Assembly: GCF_033542235.1 (NCBI RefSeq)
Contig: NZ_JAWRCU010000005.1
Location: 186,001-250,000 of the forward strand
Reading direction: 5' to 3'
Origin: JAWRCU01 sp033542235
Lineage (GTDB): Bacteria > Pseudomonadota > Alphaproteobacteria > Rhizobiales > Rhizobiaceae
Length of the DNA stretch: 64,000 nt
Shown: positions 26,071-34,959 of the stretch, piece after piece
How the letters are laid out: each line of letters opens with the position of its first letter
Position numbering within the stretch: the first letter of the stretch is position 1
Made by a program: the position numbers and the translations under genes
The notes under the pieces: generated by a model
The model's database searches: none
What the model saw: the letters and a program-made list of their open reading frames with translations, nothing else
Told to the model about the DNA's origin: nothing

Positions 26071-28623
26071 ATGGACCCCTGTAGAACTACTCGGAAAGCA
26101 GTATTTGGGATCGTCGCTTCCCTTGCAGCGCTCCTGTCCGGCGTGACGCTGGCGGCAGCGCAGCAGGTGACCGGCACGCTCGGCTCGCCGAGCGCTACGA
26201 CGACGATCGACGGAAAGCAATTGCCGGCGCCCGACCCGAGTTTCGGGGGAGTCATCAAGAATGACGCCCTCAACTCGAAGCCCTGGTGGGCGCCGCGCAT
26301 CGTGCCGCCGAAGGACGCGCCCAACATCCTGCTCATCATCACGGATGACGCCGGCTTTGGCGTCCCGAGTACTTTCGGCGGGGTCATTCCGACACCCACG
26401 ATGGATCGCGTTGCTGCGAACGGCCTGCGTTACAACAACATTCACTCCACCGCGCTGTGCTCTCCGACGCGCGCCGCGCTGATTACCGGTCGGAACCATC
26501 ATTCAGCCGGTTTCGGCGTGATCTCCGAGCAGTCCACGGGTTTCCCCGGCTACAACAGTATCATCACCAAGGACAAAGCAACCATCGGGCGGATACTCCT
26601 CGACAATGGCTACGCTACGTCCTGGTTCGGAAAGGACCATAATACCCCGGCTTTTGCCGCGAGCTCGATCGGGCCATTCGATCAATGGCCGACCGGAATG
26701 GGCTTCGAATATTTCTACGGTTTCGTGGGCGGCGATGCAAACCAGTGGCAACCGAACCTCTTTCGCAATACCACGCAAATCTACCCCTTCGAAGGCAAGC
26801 CAGGCTGGAACCTGGTCACCGGAATGGCCGACGACGCCATCGACTATCTCAACCGGCTCAATCAAACGGCGCCCGACAAGCCCTTCTTTATGAAGTACGC
26901 CCCGGGTGCCACACACGCTCCCCATCACCCGACCAAGGAATGGGTTGATAAGATCAGCCAGATGCATCTGTTCGACGAGGGCTGGAACAAGCTTCGCGAG
27001 CAGATCTTCGAGAACCAGAAGAAGCTTGGCGTAATCCCTCAGAACACACAGCTTGCGCCTTGGCCGACGGAAGTCCTCAAGAACTGGGATGATCTGACCG
27101 CGACGGAGAAGAAGCTCTTCGTCAGGCAGGCAGACGTCTTCGCCGCCTACGTCGCCTATAACGATCACGAGATCGGGCGTGTCATCCAAGCCATCGACGA
27201 TATGGGCAAGCTCGACAACACGCTCATCATCTATATCAACGGCGACAACGGAACGAGCGCCGAGGGCGGTCCCCTGGGTACGCCCAATGAGGTCGCCTTC
27301 TTCAACGGCATCAACGAAATGCCTGTCGACGTGCAGATGAAGTGGTACGACGTCTGGGGCACCGAGCAGACCTACAACCACATGTCTGCGGGCTGGTCTT
27401 GGGCCTTCGATACGCCCTTCACCTGGTTCAAGCAGAACGCCTCGAGGCTCGGCGGCATCGGGCAGAACATGGCGATCTCCTGGCCGGCACGCATCAAGGG
27501 CAAGGGCGGCCTGCGCGATCAGTTCACGCACGTGATCGACGTCGTGCCGACCATCCTTGAAGTAACCGGGATTCCCGCGCCCGACACAGTGGACGGCATC
27601 AAGCAGGCGCCGATCGAGGGTACGAGTTTCGCCTACACATTCGACAAGGAGAACGCCCACGCGCCAACCCGTCACAAGACCCAATATTTCGAGATGATGG
27701 GACAGTGGGCGCTCTATAACGACGGCTGGCTGCTCAGCACCAAGGTGAACCGCGCGCCGTGGGAGGCGTTTGGTCCTGCCAATCCCGACCCGCTCAACAA
27801 CCAAGTGCTCGAACTCTACGATCTCACCAAGGACTTCAGCCAGTCTCAGAACATCGCCGACAAGCACCCCGATAAGGTGAAGGAGATGAAGGAGCTGTTC
27901 ATAGCGGAGGCGAAGAAATACCAGGTCTTCCCGATGGACGCCTCGGTCGCGGCCCGCATCGTGGCGCCGCGCCCGAACATAACCGCCGGCCGCAGCGAAT
28001 TCATCTACACCCATCCGATGGTCGGGCTGCCGCAGGGGGACTCGCCGTCACTGCTCAACACTTCCTACACGATCACCGCCGACATCGACGTGCCGGCGGG
28101 CGGTGCCGAGGGCATGATCCTGACCTCAGGCGGACGGTTCGGCGGCTACGGCTTCTACCTGCTTAACAGCAAGCCGGTATTCCTCTGGAACCTGGTCGAC
28201 CTGAAGCGCGTGAAATGGGAAGGCCCTGCGCTAACACCGGGCAAGCACATCGTCGAGTTCGACTTCAAATACGACGGACTCGGCGCCGGCACGCTCGCCT
28301 ACAACAGCTTCAGCGGTGTCGGCCGGCCCGGTACCGGCACGCTCAAGGTGGACGACAAGGTGGTGGCGACGCAGACGATGGAGCACACCCTGCCGATGAT
28401 CCTGCAGTGGGACGAAAGCTTCGATATCGGCTCCGACACCCTCACCGGCGTGAATGACGCCGACTACAAGCCGCCGTTCACGCTTACCGCCAAGCTCGAC
28501 AAGCTGACGATCAAGGTGGATCGGCCGAAGCTGACCGAGGAAGACGTCAAGAATATCGAGAATACTCAGGCCATAGCTGTGGATGGCAGGCCGATTCATA
28601 ACGTGCAGGCCGGCCCGCAATAG
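26071..28623 (+). CDS. Exported arylsulfatase 1 (formylglycine type, CSPTR)
   Basis: An 850-residue periplasmic sulfatase. A signal peptide ends near residue 30 (AAAQQ). Metal-binding Asp92 and Asp93 are in LLIITDDAGFG. The formylglycine precursor is Cys130 in CSPTRAALITGR, the canonical CxPxR motif. Later sulfatase features include WFGKDHNTP and the metal-site INGDNGTSAEG. The last 200 or so residues form an extra beta-rich domain with GGRFGGYGFY. It hydrolyses sulfate esters after conversion of the Cys by the FGE encoded at 31961-32944. It is closely related to the next gene, from which it is separated by 80 bases. The natural substrate is unknown. Confidence 0.92.
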   Translation: MDPCRTTRKAVFGIVASLAALLSGVTLAAAQQVTGTLGSPSATTTIDGKQLPAPDPSFGGVIKNDALNSKPWWAPRIVPPKDAPNILLIITDDAGFGVPSTFGGVIPTPTMDRVAANGLRYNNIHSTALCSPTRAALITGRNHHSAGFGVISEQSTGFPGYNSIITKDKATIGRILLDNGYATSWFGKDHNTPAFAASSIGPFDQWPTGMGFEYFYGFVGGDANQWQPNLFRNTTQIYPFEGKPGWNLVTGMADDAIDYLNRLNQTAPDKPFFMKYAPGATHAPHHPTKEWVDKISQMHLFDEGWNKLREQIFENQKKLGVIPQNTQLAPWPTEVLKNWDDLTATEKKLFVRQADVFAAYVAYNDHEIGRVIQAIDDMGKLDNTLIIYINGDNGTSAEGGPLGTPNEVAFFNGINEMPVDVQMKWYDVWGTEQTYNHMSAGWSWAFDTPFTWFKQNASRLGGIGQNMAISWPARIKGKGGLRDQFTHVIDVVPTILEVTGIPAPDTVDGIKQAPIEGTSFAYTFDKENAHAPTRHKTQYFEMMGQWALYNDGWLLSTKVNRAPWEAFGPANPDPLNNQVLELYDLTKDFSQSQNIADKHPDKVKEMKELFIAEAKKYQVFPMDASVAARIVAPRPNITAGRSEFIYTHPMVGLPQGDSPSLLNTSYTITADIDVPAGGAEGMILTSGGRFGGYGFYLLNSKPVFLWNLVDLKRVKWEGPALTPGKHIVEFDFKYDGLGAGTLAYNSFSGVGRPGTGTLKVDDKVVATQTMEHTLPMILQWDESFDIGSDTLTGVNDADYKPPFTLTAKLDKLTIKVDRPKLTEEDVKNIENTQAIAVDGRPIHNVQAGPQ

Positions 28624-28703
28624 GTTGCCGAAAGAGGTGGCCTCAGCGGCCGCCAAATACGGCGCCGCTGCTCCAACGGTAAACCCGTCACATGGAGGCA
28701 AAC

Positions 28704-31166
28704 ATGCGCGGAACTGCTCGGAACGCAACAATCAGGATCGCCGCTTCCATCTCGGTGCTCCTGTCCGGCGTGACGCTGTCGGCAGCACAGCAAGTCACGG
28801 GCGAGCCCGGCTCGCCCAGCGCCACCACCACAATCACCGACAAGCAGCTACCGCCGCCTCCCGCCCCATTCGGCGGAGTGATCAAGGACAAGGCCACCGA
28901 GTCGAAGCCCTGGTGGCCGCCGCGTGTGGTGCCGCCGAAGGGTGCGCCGAACGTGCTGCTCATCATGACAGATGACCAGGGTTTCGGGGCCCCGAGCACC
29001 TTTGGCGGCGTCATTCCCACTCCCAATATGGATCGGATCGCAAATAGCGGACTGCGCTACACGAATTTTCACTCCACCGCGCTCTGCTCGCCGACGCGGG
29101 CAGCCCTGATAACGGGGCGCAACCACCACTCGGTCGGCTATGGAGTGGTCGGTGAAATGGCGACAGGCTTCCCGGGTTATGACTCGATCATCCCGATCGA
29201 GAAGGGCACGATCGGCACCATTCTGAAGTCGAACGGCTATGCGACCGCGTGGTTCGGGAAGGACCACAACACGCCCTCGTTCCAATCGAGCCAGGCCGGT
29301 CCGTTCGATCAATGGCCGACCGGGATGGGCTTCGACTACTTCTACGGCTTCGTCGGGGGCGATGCCAGCCAGTGGCAACCGAACCTGTACCGCAATACGA
29401 CTGCCATCTACCCCTTCCAGGGCAATCCCGGCTGGAACTTGGAGACCGCGATGGCCGACGATGCAATCGGCTACATCAAGCAGCTCAAGGAGATCGCACC
29501 AGGCAAGCCGTGGTTTGTCTACTACGTGCCGGGCGCCACCCATGCGCCTCATCACCCGACGCCGCAGTGGGTCAAGAAGATCAGCGACATGCACCTCTTC
29601 GACGAGGGCTGGAACAAGGTACGCGAGACCATCTTCGCCAATCAGAAACGCCTTGGGATCATGCCGGAGAATGCGCAACTAACCCCATGGCCAAAGGAGT
29701 TGCCGCAGTGGGATTCCCTCAGTTGGGATGAAAAGAAGCTCTTCATCAAGCAGGCTGACATCTACGGCGCCTATCTCGCTTATGCCGACAATGAAATCGG
29801 GCGGGTAATTCAAGAAGTCGAAGACCTCGGCGAGCTCGACAACACCCTGATCATCTACATTGGCGGCGACAATGGAGCGAGTGCCGAAGGCATGATCAAC
29901 GGCACACCGAACGAGTTCACCACCTTCAACGGCGTTTCCGTGCCGGTCAAGGATCAGTTTCTTTGGTATCCGTTCTGGGGATCGGAACGGACCTTCCCGC
30001 ATTACTCCGCCGGCTGGGCCTGGGCGATGGATACTCCGTTCAAGTGGGTGAAGCAGGTGCCGTCACACTTCGGCGGGACTGCGCAGGGCGTGGCAATGTC
30101 GTGGCCCGGTCATATCACGGACATCGGCGGTATCCGGCGCCAGTTCCACCACGTCATCGACATCGTGCCGACCATTCTCGATGCCGCGGGTATCCCACAG
30201 CCCGACACGATCAACGGGATCAAGCAGATTCCGATTGAAGGCGTGAGCATGATGTACACGTGGGACAAGGCGAACGCCAACGCGCCGACCCGGCACACCA
30301 CGCAATATTTCGAGATGCTCGGCAACCGTGCCATCTATGACCATGGGCGGGTGGCTGCCACCACCCCGGCGACGCTCCCATGGGAGCTTAGCACTGCGCC
30401 GCCGCCGGACGTGATCACCGGCTACAACTGGGAACTCTACAACGTCCAGGACGATCCGACTCAGTCTAACGACCTTGCCGCCAAAATGCCGGACAAGGTC
30501 AAGCAGATGCAGGATCTCTTCTACGCAGAGGCGAAGAAGTACAACGTGCTGCCGCTCGACAACTCGACGCTCACGCGCTGGAACACACCGCGCCCGAGCC
30601 TTACGGCGGGGCGAACGGAGTTCGAGTATTCCGGCGAGCTGGCCGGCACACCGGCGAGCGCCGCGCCGGACATCCTGAACAAGTCCTACACCATCACAGC
30701 CGAAGTCGAGATCCCCGCAGGCGGCGCCGAGGGCACGATCGTCACCCAGGGCGGGCGCTTCGGCGGCTACGGCCTGTTCCTGAGCAAAGGCGAATTCGGG
30801 GTCGGCCGAGGCAAGGTCGTGTTCCTCTACAATTTGCTCGACCTCAAGCGCACGACCTGGGAAGGGCCTGAACTGGAGCCCGGCAAGCACACCATCGTCT
30901 TCGACTTCAAATCCGATGGTCAAGGGCTTGGTAAAGGCGGCACGGGCATTCTCTCCGTCGACGGGCAGAAAGTGGCGACGAACTCGCTCGACCACACGAT
31001 CCCCATCACGTTCCCGGAGGACGAGAGCTTCGATGTCGGTATCGACACCCGCACGCCTGTCGCGCTGGTGGAGTACCGCTACGACACGCCGTTCGAGTTC
31101 ACGGGCAAGATCGACAAGCTGACCTTCAAGCTCGAACCGGAACAGAAAGCGGAGGCGAGTCGATAG
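28704..31166 (+). CDS. Exported arylsulfatase 2 (formylglycine type, CSPTR)
   Basis: An 820-residue paralogue of the preceding sulfatase, collinear over its full length. The signal peptide ends near residue 28. Metal-binding DD is at residues 90-91, the formylglycine precursor is Cys128 in CSPTRAALITGR, and a second metal-site segment is IGGDNGASAEG. The C-terminal beta-rich domain with GGRFGGYGLF is conserved. The leader DNA also resembles those of the two upstream genes, so the tandem arose by duplication. The ATG with GGAGGCAAAC is used in place of an ATG four codons upstream. Confidence 0.92.
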   Translation: MRGTARNATIRIAASISVLLSGVTLSAAQQVTGEPGSPSATTTITDKQLPPPPAPFGGVIKDKATESKPWWPPRVVPPKGAPNVLLIMTDDQGFGAPSTFGGVIPTPNMDRIANSGLRYTNFHSTALCSPTRAALITGRNHHSVGYGVVGEMATGFPGYDSIIPIEKGTIGTILKSNGYATAWFGKDHNTPSFQSSQAGPFDQWPTGMGFDYFYGFVGGDASQWQPNLYRNTTAIYPFQGNPGWNLETAMADDAIGYIKQLKEIAPGKPWFVYYVPGATHAPHHPTPQWVKKISDMHLFDEGWNKVRETIFANQKRLGIMPENAQLTPWPKELPQWDSLSWDEKKLFIKQADIYGAYLAYADNEIGRVIQEVEDLGELDNTLIIYIGGDNGASAEGMINGTPNEFTTFNGVSVPVKDQFLWYPFWGSERTFPHYSAGWAWAMDTPFKWVKQVPSHFGGTAQGVAMSWPGHITDIGGIRRQFHHVIDIVPTILDAAGIPQPDTINGIKQIPIEGVSMMYTWDKANANAPTRHTTQYFEMLGNRAIYDHGRVAATTPATLPWELSTAPPPDVITGYNWELYNVQDDPTQSNDLAAKMPDKVKQMQDLFYAEAKKYNVLPLDNSTLTRWNTPRPSLTAGRTEFEYSGELAGTPASAAPDILNKSYTITAEVEIPAGGAEGTIVTQGGRFGGYGLFLSKGEFGVGRGKVVFLYNLLDLKRTTWEGPELEPGKHTIVFDFKSDGQGLGKGGTGILSVDGQKVATNSLDHTIPITFPEDESFDVGIDTRTPVALVEYRYDTPFEFTGKIDKLTFKLEPEQKAEASR

Positions 31167-31333
31167 GGCCATGCATCGATTGGGAGATTGATCGCGGCTA
31201 CAAGAACCCACCGATAAGAAAACTGTCGCGACGCCGCGCTGACGGTGGGCGCCCCGGCGGAGGCGTGTTCGTCTGTCGCGCGCCTATCCGCCAAACGACG
31301 CTGGGATTGGTTGAAAGAGAGGCACGGACGCCG

Positions 31334-31744
31334 ATGTATGCTGTCAGCAGGACCTTGGTGCTCGGTGTGGCCGGGATCTTCGAAGCCTTAATCGGTGTCG
31401 TGCTCATTGTAGTACCCGGCGTCGTGTCCGAACTCTTGCTCGGATCGGCAGAGATTTCACCAGAGGCGCTCGTCTTCGGACGCATGATGGGGGCCGCACT
31501 CCTTTGCATAGGCGTCGCGAGCTGGCTGTCGAGAAGTGACTCTCGCAGTGCGGTCCAGCGGGCGCAGCTAGTCGGATTGGCGATCTACTATAGTCTCGGC
31601 GCCATCGTCCTTGCCTACGCGGGCGTGGCACTGAACTTGGCCGGTGTTCTGCTTTGGCCGGCAGTTCTGGTCCACGTTCTGCTTGCCGCATGGTGCTTGG
31701 TTTGCCTGCGCGAACCCGGCGCGCTCTCTGGCCATGCCGGATGA
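31334..31744 (+). CDS. Small inner-membrane protein, four predicted helices
   Basis: A 136-residue hydrophobic protein with helices near residues 6-30, 44-63, 77-98 and 100-122 and little else. I do not recognise a named family. The upstream 23 codons of the longer frame look non-coding and lack a good ribosome site, so ATG 31334 is used, although its own site is weak. It follows sulfatase 2 by 167 bases and precedes a decayed gene. Confidence 0.6.
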   Translation: MYAVSRTLVLGVAGIFEALIGVVLIVVPGVVSELLLGSAEISPEALVFGRMMGAALLCIGVASWLSRSDSRSAVQRAQLVGLAIYYSLGAIVLAYAGVALNLAGVLLWPAVLVHVLLAAWCLVCLREPGALSGHAG

Positions 31745-31766
31745 GTTTCCGCCCGAAGCCGTCCGC

Positions 31767-31935
31767 TCCGATCTGCTCGGCAGCAGCAAGTGTGGCGCAG
31801 GGTCTACGGCAGTCGCGCTCAAGCACAGCGGTCCTTGGACCTTGGGCATCCCGCCAACCATATCTGGTCGTTTGCCGGACCGGACGGCCGCGAGGATGTC
31901 GAGTCGACGTTCCTGTGGCCTTTCCTCGCCTGCTG
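31767..31935 (+). pseudogene. Frameshifted remnant of the outer-membrane transporter gene family (cf. 50318-51133)
   Basis: One frame encodes SDLLGSSKCGAGSTAVALKH and then SGPWTLG; from about 31846 the next frame continues with HPANHIWSFAGPDGREDVES and then TFLWPFLA. Joined, this aligns with the intact protein at 50318-51133 (DDFLGAGKFGIGPTAVVLEQ, TGPWTVG, ANHIWSVAGDN, STFLQPFLA). Only this internal third is recognisable. A single-base shift and loss of both ends make it a pseudogene. It sits just beyond the 3' end of the FGE gene, on the opposite strand. Confidence 0.75.
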
Positions 31936-31960
31936 TGCTTGTTGGGACGCAGCGCTGCCC

Positions 31961-32944
31961 TTATGGGCCTTCCGTGGATCGTACGATGCACCGGAAGCCG
32001 AGATGCGAGATCGAGGTGTCGATCGGCTGCGCCATTCGCGCGGCGGGGCGATAGCGGCGACAGTAGTTCGGCGCGCAAAGATGCGAGCCGCCCTTGGTTA
32101 CCTTGCGTGGGATTTTCACGTCCGGCTGGCGGGGATCGTAGCTCGCCTCACGCGCGCCGCCGCGCGGGTTGGCGGCCGTGCAGCACGGGCTGTCGATCTT
32201 GCCGTGCTCCTGGTACCAGTCCGCCGTCCACTGCCAGACATTGCCTGCCATGTCGAAGAGGCCGTAGCCGTTGGGCGGAAATGAGCCGACTGGCGCAGTA
32301 TATTCGAAGCCGTCTTCCAGCGTGTTGCGCCAGGGAAACTCCCCTTGGAATGTGTTGGCCATGTGCTGGCCTCCGGGTGTGAGCTCGTCGCCCCAGACGA
32401 ATTCAGCGCCATCGAGCCCGCCGCGGGCGGCAAACTCCCATTCGGCCTCGGTCGGCAGCTCCTTGCCTGCCCATTTCGCGTAGGCCTCGACATCTTCGAA
32501 ACCGACGTGAACGACCGGGTGGTCCATGAGCTTCTTGATCGAGCTCGCCGGGCCGCGCGGGTGGCGCCAGTTGGCGCCTGGAACATAGACCCACCAATTG
32601 TAGTGATTGGAGAGGTCGACCGGGCCGGTCGGTCTTTTGAACATTGTCGATGACGGTACGAGCAGCTCGGGGAGCGCCCCGGGGTAGGCCTTGGGATCGG
32701 CCGGCTTCTCGGCGAGGGTCACATAGCCCGTCTCCTCCACGAATCGCGCGAAATCCCGGTTGGTCACGGTAAACTTGTCCATCCAGAAGCCGTCGACTCG
32801 GACCCGATGCGCCGGCGCTTCTTCCGGATAGTGCTTGTCGGACCCCATCAGGAACTCGCCACCTGGAATCCAGATCATGTCAGGATAGGGCGGCTCGCCT
32901 GGTGAGGCGGCTTTGCCTTCCTCGGCTATGACGGCGTCCTTCAT
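31961..32944 (-). CDS. Formylglycine-generating enzyme (sulfatase-modifying factor)
   Basis: A 327-residue FGE-sulfatase-domain protein without a signal peptide. It starts IWIPGGEFLMGSD, has LPTEAEWEFAARGG and GNVWQWTADWY, and the C-terminal catalytic segment GGSHLCAPNYCRRYRPAAR with two Cys five positions apart, then the SHLGFRC ending. The Cys pair matches the copper-binding active site of oxygen-dependent FGE, so this is likely a true modifying enzyme, not just a structural relative. It would act in the cytosol on sulfatases before export. It is transcribed divergently from sulfatase 3 and flanked by three sulfatase genes. Confidence 0.92.
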   Translation of the reverse strand: MKDAVIAEEGKAASPGEPPYPDMIWIPGGEFLMGSDKHYPEEAPAHRVRVDGFWMDKFTVTNRDFARFVEETGYVTLAEKPADPKAYPGALPELLVPSSTMFKRPTGPVDLSNHYNWWVYVPGANWRHPRGPASSIKKLMDHPVVHVGFEDVEAYAKWAGKELPTEAEWEFAARGGLDGAEFVWGDELTPGGQHMANTFQGEFPWRNTLEDGFEYTAPVGSFPPNGYGLFDMAGNVWQWTADWYQEHGKIDSPCCTAANPRGGAREASYDPRQPDVKIPRKVTKGGSHLCAPNYCRRYRPAARMAQPIDTSISHLGFRCIVRSTEGP

Positions 32945-33261
32945 CTTCGCTCGCTCCGCGTCTCCCGGCTAGCTGCCTCCAGCCTTTCCGATCACCCGGC
33001 GGGCAGCTGCTCGCGCGCCTTTTCCAAATCCCGCGGTTGTTTTCGACGGGTTTTACAATCTAGCCGCTCGGGATACCGGCAGACCAGCCTTTAACCGTAA
33101 AAAAGGCAGAAAACGGCATCGGGCACGCTTGCGGGCCCTCGGAAGGCTGCGTGTCTGTTACAGTAACACAACTTACCCAAGCCTCTGCGCGACAATAGTC
33201 TCTTCGCGCCCGCCGGAAGCTTTGAGCGGGAGGAATGCGCTCTTGATTCAGGAGGCTCTAA
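32945..33261. promoter_or_regulatory. Divergent control region between FGE gene and sulfatase 3
   Basis: The 317-base gap holds no credible gene. It contains the palindrome TGTTACAGTAACA at 33156-33168 and, nearer the FGE gene, TTTAACCGTAAAAAAGG at 33090-33106, which may be a degenerate relative. One regulator could thus govern maturation enzyme and sulfatase together. Confidence 0.5.
33156..33174 (+). promoter_or_regulatory. Shared palindromic element, site A
   Basis: TGTTACAGTAACACAACTT: a perfect 13-base palindrome TGTTACAGTAACA around one central base, followed by the CTT that is also found after the other copies. It ends 87 bases before the sulfatase 3 ATG. Confidence 0.65.
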
Positions 33262-34878
33262 ATGCAGACGAGATTGAAGTTAGGGGCGATGGCGCTTGCT
33301 GCCGCTACCTGTCTCTCGGTGAGTGCGGCGCTCAGTCCTTCGACGGGCATCGATGTCGCTCATGCACAAGAGGCTGCGAAGCCGAACATCCTCGTGATAT
33401 TCGGCGACGATGTCGGCCAGACGAACCTCAGCGCCTATAGCCGCGGCCTTGTGGGCTATCAGACGCCGAACATCGATCGCATCGCCAATGACGGCATGCT
33501 GTTCACGGACTACTATGCCGAGAACAGCTGCACGGCAGGGCGGTCGACGTTCATCACCGGGCAGACAGCCTGGCGGACCGGCCTCTCCAAGGTCGGCGTG
33601 CCCGGCGCACCGGTCGGCCTGCAGGACCGCGATATAACGATCGCCCAGGCCTTGAAGCCGCTAGGCTATGCGACCGGTCAGTTCGGCAAGAACCACCTCG
33701 GCGACCAGGATCGCTTCCTGCCGACCAAGCATGGCTTCGACGAATTCTTCGGCAATCTCTATCACCTGAATGCGGAAGAAGAGCCGGAGCGGCCGTATTG
33801 GCCAAAGGACGATCAGGCGTTTCTGAAGATGTACAATCCGCGCGGCGTGCTCAAGGCAACAGCCGACGGAAAGATCGAAGATACCGGCCCGCTCACCGTC
33901 AAACGAATGGAAACGGTCGACGATGAAACGACTGGCGCAGCAATAGACTTCATAAAGAGGCAGACAGACGCCAAGAAGCCGTTCTTCACATGGATGAACT
34001 TCACGCGCATGCACATTTTCACACATGTGCGGCCTGAGTATGAGGGGAAGGCCGGGTTAGGCAAGGGTTACTTCTACGCCGATGGCATGTGGGAGATGGA
34101 CCAGAATGTCGGCAAACTGCTCAAGGCACTTGATGACCTGAAAATCGCCGACAACACCATCGTTATCTTCACGACCGACAACGGACCCAATGCGTTCACG
34201 TGGCCGGACGCCGCGACCACGCCGTTCCGCAGTGAGAAGGATTCGAACTGGGAGGGGGCGTTCCGAGTGCCAGCCATGATCCGCTGGCCAGGCAAGATCA
34301 AGCCAGGCTCCGTTTCCAACGAGATAACCTCTGGCCTCGACTGGTTCCCGACGCTGCTCGCCGCGGCCGGCGATACCGATATCAAGGAACGCCTTCTCAA
34401 GGGTACGGATATCAGCGGCAAGAACTTTAAGGTGCATCTCGACGGCTTCAACCAGCTTCCATACCTGACCGGTCAGGAGCCGAAGGGTCCCCGCCACGAG
34501 GTCTACTATTTCAACGACGACAGCGAACTGGTTGCCATGCGTATGGACAACTGGAAGTTCGTCTTCTGCGAGCAGAGGCAGCCGGGTCAGTTCGACGTCT
34601 GGGCCAATCCGTTCACCTGCCTCAGGGTTCCGAAGATGTACAATCTCCGAATGGATCCCTACGAGCACGCCGACATATCGGGGAGCGGCTATGACCAATG
34701 GCGTGTAGAAAATGCCTACCTGACAGCCGAGGCTGTGGCGAGGGCGGCAGTGTTCCTGCAGACCTTCGTCGATTATCCGCCCAGCCAAGCCCCGGCGAGC
34801 TTCTCGGTTGACCAGATCGTCGAGGACGTCAAGGCGAAGGTCGCGGCCAAGATGAAGGAGGCTGCCCCGGCCCAATGA
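33262..34878 (+). CDS. Exported arylsulfatase 3 (CTAGR motif)
   Basis: A 538-residue sulfatase with a signal peptide ending near residue 36 (VAHAQEA). Metal-binding Asp49 and Asp50 are in VIFGDDVGQ, and a later metal-site segment is FTTDNGPNAFTWPDA. The formylglycine precursor is probably Cys90 in NSCTAGRSTFITGQ. Here the usual Pro of CxPxR is Ala and the next residue Gly, a variant seen in some bacterial sulfatases. It is much shorter than sulfatases 1 and 2 and lacks their C-terminal domain, so it belongs to another subfamily. The ATG has a good AGGAGG site. Confidence 0.9.
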   Translation: MQTRLKLGAMALAAATCLSVSAALSPSTGIDVAHAQEAAKPNILVIFGDDVGQTNLSAYSRGLVGYQTPNIDRIANDGMLFTDYYAENSCTAGRSTFITGQTAWRTGLSKVGVPGAPVGLQDRDITIAQALKPLGYATGQFGKNHLGDQDRFLPTKHGFDEFFGNLYHLNAEEEPERPYWPKDDQAFLKMYNPRGVLKATADGKIEDTGPLTVKRMETVDDETTGAAIDFIKRQTDAKKPFFTWMNFTRMHIFTHVRPEYEGKAGLGKGYFYADGMWEMDQNVGKLLKALDDLKIADNTIVIFTTDNGPNAFTWPDAATTPFRSEKDSNWEGAFRVPAMIRWPGKIKPGSVSNEITSGLDWFPTLLAAAGDTDIKERLLKGTDISGKNFKVHLDGFNQLPYLTGQEPKGPRHEVYYFNDDSELVAMRMDNWKFVFCEQRQPGQFDVWANPFTCLRVPKMYNLRMDPYEHADISGSGYDQWRVENAYLTAEAVARAAVFLQTFVDYPPSQAPASFSVDQIVEDVKAKVAAKMKEAAPAQ

Positions 34879-34906
34879 CAGGAGCTCGGGCCCGAGATAC
34901 GAATCT

Positions 34907-34934
34907 CTCTCGGCACGCCATGGCGTGCCGAGAG
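34907..34934. terminator. Perfect 28-base palindrome after sulfatase 3
   Basis: CTCTCGGCACGCCA at 34907-34920 is followed immediately by its exact reverse complement at 34921-34934. It lies 28 bases after the sulfatase 3 stop and 25 bases before the next ATG. As RNA it would form a very stable hairpin; there is no T tract, so it may attenuate or protect the message and not end it fully. Confidence 0.55.
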
Positions 34935-34959
34935 CTTGCGGAGACTGGACTGAACCCGC

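Noticed and set aside
31654..32382. Plus-strand frame opposite the FGE gene
   Set aside because: Arg/Pro/Ser-rich product with no motif; only the short part before 31935 has homology, and that is treated as a pseudogene.
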